Of a stretch of DNA of 8,272 nt, positions 6,607-8,272 are shown in pieces. The position numbers and the translations under genes are program-made. The notes under the pieces are model-generated. The model saw nothing but the letters and a program-made list of their open reading frames with translations. It ran no database searches and was not told the origin of the DNA. Origin of the DNA: Chromatiaceae bacterium (lineage in GTDB: Bacteria > Pseudomonadota > Gammaproteobacteria > Chromatiales > Chromatiaceae); contig DTXR01000281.1 in assembly GCA_012962365.1 (NCBI GenBank), positions 1 to 8,272 of the forward strand. Direction: 5' to 3'. Positions within the stretch are counted from its first letter, which is position 1. The number at the start of each line of letters is the position of its first letter.

Positions 6607-7385
6607 TGGGCTTTCTCCGGCGCTTGCACGGGCAGCTTGATCAGATCAGGTGGCGCCTGCTTGCGGGCGATACGCAACCCCAGCATCGCAGGCTTGCGGT
6701 ATTCTTCGCCCAGCACCTGCCACGCGCGCTTTTTGTTGTCCCAGACCGCCGTTTCCTTCTTATCCAGGGTCTGATACATCAGTGTCATACGTCCAATACG
6801 GAGAAAATCCACTGAGCGTTTCTTGCCATCCAAGGCCAGATCTGCGGTATACGCTTCAATGGTGCGGCCATATTCCATTTCCACCTGATAGGCTTCCATG
6901 ATACGGCGGTACTTTTCCGAGACCGTCACATCCGCACGATCCAGGAGCGCCTTGAGTTCATCGATGCGCTTGCTGCGCTCACCGGGAAGGAAAGGCACAT
7001 CCAGCGCCACGAACTTTTCCAGGGTATCGACCATGCGCTCCATAAGAGGAATGACGCCCTGGTTGGTGGTATCTATTTCGAGAAGCTGGGCATCGATGGT
7101 CGCCAACTCCTCGTTCTGTGACTTGACGATACGCGAGACCTGATCATTGTAGCCTTTCAGGGCATCGTACTGGCGCATGGTCAGCTTGTATTCTGTGAGC
7201 ATGCGATCGGTCTGATCGGCGATGCTGTCGATTTTCTTTTGCGAAGCTGCCGCCGCCTTTTCAGCGGATTCCTGTACACTGACAGCTGACTTGAGTTTTT
7301 GTTGATTTCCTGCCGCCTGCACACCGCCGGCAACAACTGCGCTCAGCGCAGCAACCAACAGCAAGGCTTTCGCATTTCGTACCAT
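6603..7385 (-). CDS. DUF3450 family periplasmic coiled-coil protein
   Basis: This is the first gene of the operon. A signal peptide (MVRNAKALLLVAALSAVVAGGVQA, cleavage after about residue 24) sends the protein to the periplasm. Residues 27-110 are a heptad-like, Gln/Glu/Lys/Ala-rich coiled coil. A conserved-looking middle follows with VIPLMERMVDTLEKFVALDVPFLPGERSKRI (about 111-141; the PFLPGER stretch is characteristic), then SEKYRRIMEAYQVEMEYGRTIEAYT and a C-terminal VDFLRIGRMTLMYQT and DNKKRAWQ. This pattern is that of DUF3450, a family regularly found immediately before ttpC in TonB2-type operons. Function is not established from sequence; a structural partner for the TtpC coiled coil is a reasonable inference. 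The start at 7385 has AAGG about 10 bases upstream. The stop overlaps the next start by 4 bases. Confidence 0.88.
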   Translation of the reverse strand: MVRNAKALLLVAALSAVVAGGVQAAGNQQKLKSAVSVQESAEKAAAASQKKIDSIADQTDRMLTEYKLTMRQYDALKGYNDQVSRIVKSQNEELATIDAQLLEIDTTNQGVIPLMERMVDTLEKFVALDVPFLPGERSKRIDELKALLDRADVTVSEKYRRIMEAYQVEMEYGRTIEAYTADLALDGKKRSVDFLRIGRMTLMYQTLDKKETAVWDNKKRAWQVLGEEYRKPAMLGLRIARKQAPPDLIKLPVQAPEKAQ

Positions 7386-7441
7386 AACAGCACCTTAATT
7401 TGTGTGTGATTTGCCGCCACGAAAAACGGCGCCACGCGTCC

Positions 7442-7467
7442 GGGTAAAGGCGATTATGCGTTTACCC
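7442..7467. promoter_or_regulatory. Candidate operator: inverted repeat over the operon -10 box
   Basis: GGGTAAA (7442-7448) and TTTACCC (7461-7467) are perfect reverse complements with 12 bases between them. The -10 hexamer (7453-7458) lies almost at the centre. Because the half at 7461-7467 is upstream of the predicted start site, the pair would not form in the RNA, so a DNA-binding repressor site is more likely than an RNA hairpin. It does not resemble the Fur box, and the spacing is wrong for a TyrR box. The regulator is unknown. Confidence 0.45.
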
Positions 7468-7481
7468 AACACGCATGACAA
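7453..7481 (-). promoter_or_regulatory. Sigma70-type promoter of the TonB2-like operon
   Basis: On the minus strand the -35 hexamer TTGTCA (7476-7481) and the -10 hexamer CATAAT (7453-7458) each differ from consensus by one base, and the spacer is exactly 17 bases. Transcription would start near 7446, about 60 bases before the DUF3450 ATG. The upstream receptor terminator ends just before it, so this is the likely main promoter of all six genes. Confidence 0.7.
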
Positions 7482-7493
7482 GCAAAATTCTGT

Positions 7494-7533
7494 AAAAAAA
7501 ACAGACCCCGAAATACGAACCTTTCGGGGTCTG
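7494..7533 (-). terminator. Intrinsic terminator of the TonB-dependent receptor gene
   Basis: CAGACCCCGAAA (7502-7513) and TTTCGGGGTCTG (7522-7533) form a perfect 12-bp stem with an 8-base loop. On the minus strand it is followed at once by eight T residues (A-run at 7494-7501). It begins 23 bases after the receptor stop codon and lies upstream of the operon promoter, so receptor and operon should be separate transcripts. Confidence 0.93.
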
Positions 7534-7556
7534 CGTCTATGCCGACAATGCGGCGC

Positions 7557-8272
7557 TTAGAAACGCTGCTTGTAGGTCAGGCTCCATACACGGCCGTCGA
7601 TGGAATACAGCGGATAGAAGTTACGCGCATCATCCACGGCAGTATCGATGGGCGGCTCTTCCTCGAAGGCATTCTGAATACCCAGGGTGATATCGCCATC
7701 CCAACCGGCATGGTAGGTGAAGGTGAAATCATGCTGAGTGTAACTGTCGATATCGTTAGGATCTGCATCCATACCGGCAGTCCAGTTGATGATCCAGCCC
7801 AAGGTAAAGTCCTTGACATCCCAGCGTACGGCGCCCTGTACACGATCCTGGGGCTGTGCCCAATCACCGATGATATCGTTAGGCTTGGTGATTGGCGTGC
7901 CCTGGAAGATATACTCATTGATGTGCGCCCAGGTTAGATGAGGCTGAACCACACCCCATTCCCCGGTATCCCACGTGTAGTCAACATTCAGATCGAAACC
8001 GCTGACTTCGCGAGTGGCCACGTTGGCAGTGGCATAGTTGATCAGCAAGATATTGCCGGATGCATCACGCGAGATGAAGTTGCCTGCCGGCAAGCCGATG
8101 CCATCGCGCTCCATGTTGATGAGCGTCTGAGGATCGATACTGGAAATTGCATTTTCCAGCTCTACATTGAAGTAGTTGCCTTCAAATACCAGATCCTCTA
8201 CCGGCTCCCAGACGGCGCCCAAGTTCCAGGAATCGGATGTTTCTGCTTCCAGATCAGGGTTTCCACCAGACA
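7557..8272 (-). CDS. TonB-dependent outer-membrane receptor, C-terminal part (5' end outside window)
   Basis: Outer-membrane beta-barrel receptors of this kind import scarce ligands such as metal chelates, vitamins or sugars using energy from TonB. Only the last 237 codons are present; the frame stays open to the window edge, so the plug domain, TonB box and signal peptide are missing. The visible part begins with SGGNPDLEAETSDSWNLG, the strongly conserved barrel segment (GNP.L..E.S..W..G) of the family. Amphipathic strands with aromatic ends and loops follow, including VSGFDLNVDYTW, and DFTLGWIINWTAGMD, and ITLGIQNAFEEEPP (the usual G.QN.F.. P segment near the end). It ends in RVWSLTYKQRF, a C-terminal phenylalanine beta-signal used by the BAM assembly machinery. 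A TTG near 8222 could be misread as a start, but homologous sequence continues upstream. The ligand cannot be told from this fragment. Confidence 0.95.
   Translation of the reverse strand, partial: SGGNPDLEAETSDSWNLGAVWEPVEDLVFEGNYFNVELENAISSIDPQTLINMERDGIGLPAGNFISRDASGNILLINYATANVATREVSGFDLNVDYTWDTGEWGVVQPHLTWAHINEYIFQGTPITKPNDIIGDWAQPQDRVQGAVRWDVKDFTLGWIINWTAGMDADPNDIDSYTQHDFTFTYHAGWDGDITLGIQNAFEEEPPIDTAVDDARNFYPLYSIDGRVWSLTYKQRF

Noticed and set aside
7413..7434. Hairpin or riboswitch in the operon leader
   Set aside because: Only a 4-bp GC stem can be drawn; the leader of about 60 bases is too short and simple for a known riboswitch.
7442..7467. Fur box or TyrR box in the operon promoter
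   Set aside because: The inverted repeat lacks the GATAAT-type Fur pattern, and TyrR boxes have TGTAAA and TTTACA six bases apart, not twelve.

Overview
The window looks like chromosomal DNA of a marine or sediment-type gammaproteobacterium with moderate GC. This rests on a Vibrio-type TonB2 energization operon (DUF3450, TtpC-like, ExbB, ExbD, TonB, TPR), tight ATGA/TGATG gene overlaps and ordinary Shine-Dalgarno and sigma70-like signals. I cannot name the genus. I see no insertion sequence, phage gene, CRISPR array, rRNA or tRNA.

Layout. Bases 1-78 may hold the last 25 codons of a plus-strand membrane protein cut by the window edge (tentative). Then come two minus-strand housekeeping/repair genes: msrA (127-684) and a uracil-DNA glycosylase superfamily gene (775-1389). 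The latter is divergent from a plus-strand quinone-oxidoreductase-type MDR dehydrogenase (1436-2434), with only 46 bases between them. The dehydrogenase converges on a six-gene minus-strand operon covering 7385 down to 2465. Upstream of that operon are its own candidate promoter, a strong intrinsic terminator, and the C-terminal 237 codons of a TonB-dependent receptor (7557 to the window end), also on the minus strand.

How the genes work together. The operon order is DUF3450 periplasmic coiled-coil protein, TtpC-like ExbB-domain protein, small ExbB, ExbD, TonB and TPR protein. Adjacent genes overlap by 4, 1 and 4 bases, then are separated by 5, then overlap by 1, so they are probably translationally coupled and made as one complex. 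From family knowledge, ExbB/ExbD use the proton gradient to energize TonB, which pulls on TonB-dependent receptors of the outer membrane. TtpC, DUF3450 and the TPR protein are accessory parts of the TonB2 version of this machine. The receptor next door is a natural client, but the terminator between them implies separate transcription.

The most notable non-coding signal is a near-consensus promoter (TTGTCA, 17 bases, CATAAT) in front of the operon. Its -10 box sits inside a perfect 7-bp inverted repeat, GGGTAAA-N12-TTTACCC, which looks like an operator. The operon type itself is already known from Vibrio; I do not see a wholly undescribed system here.
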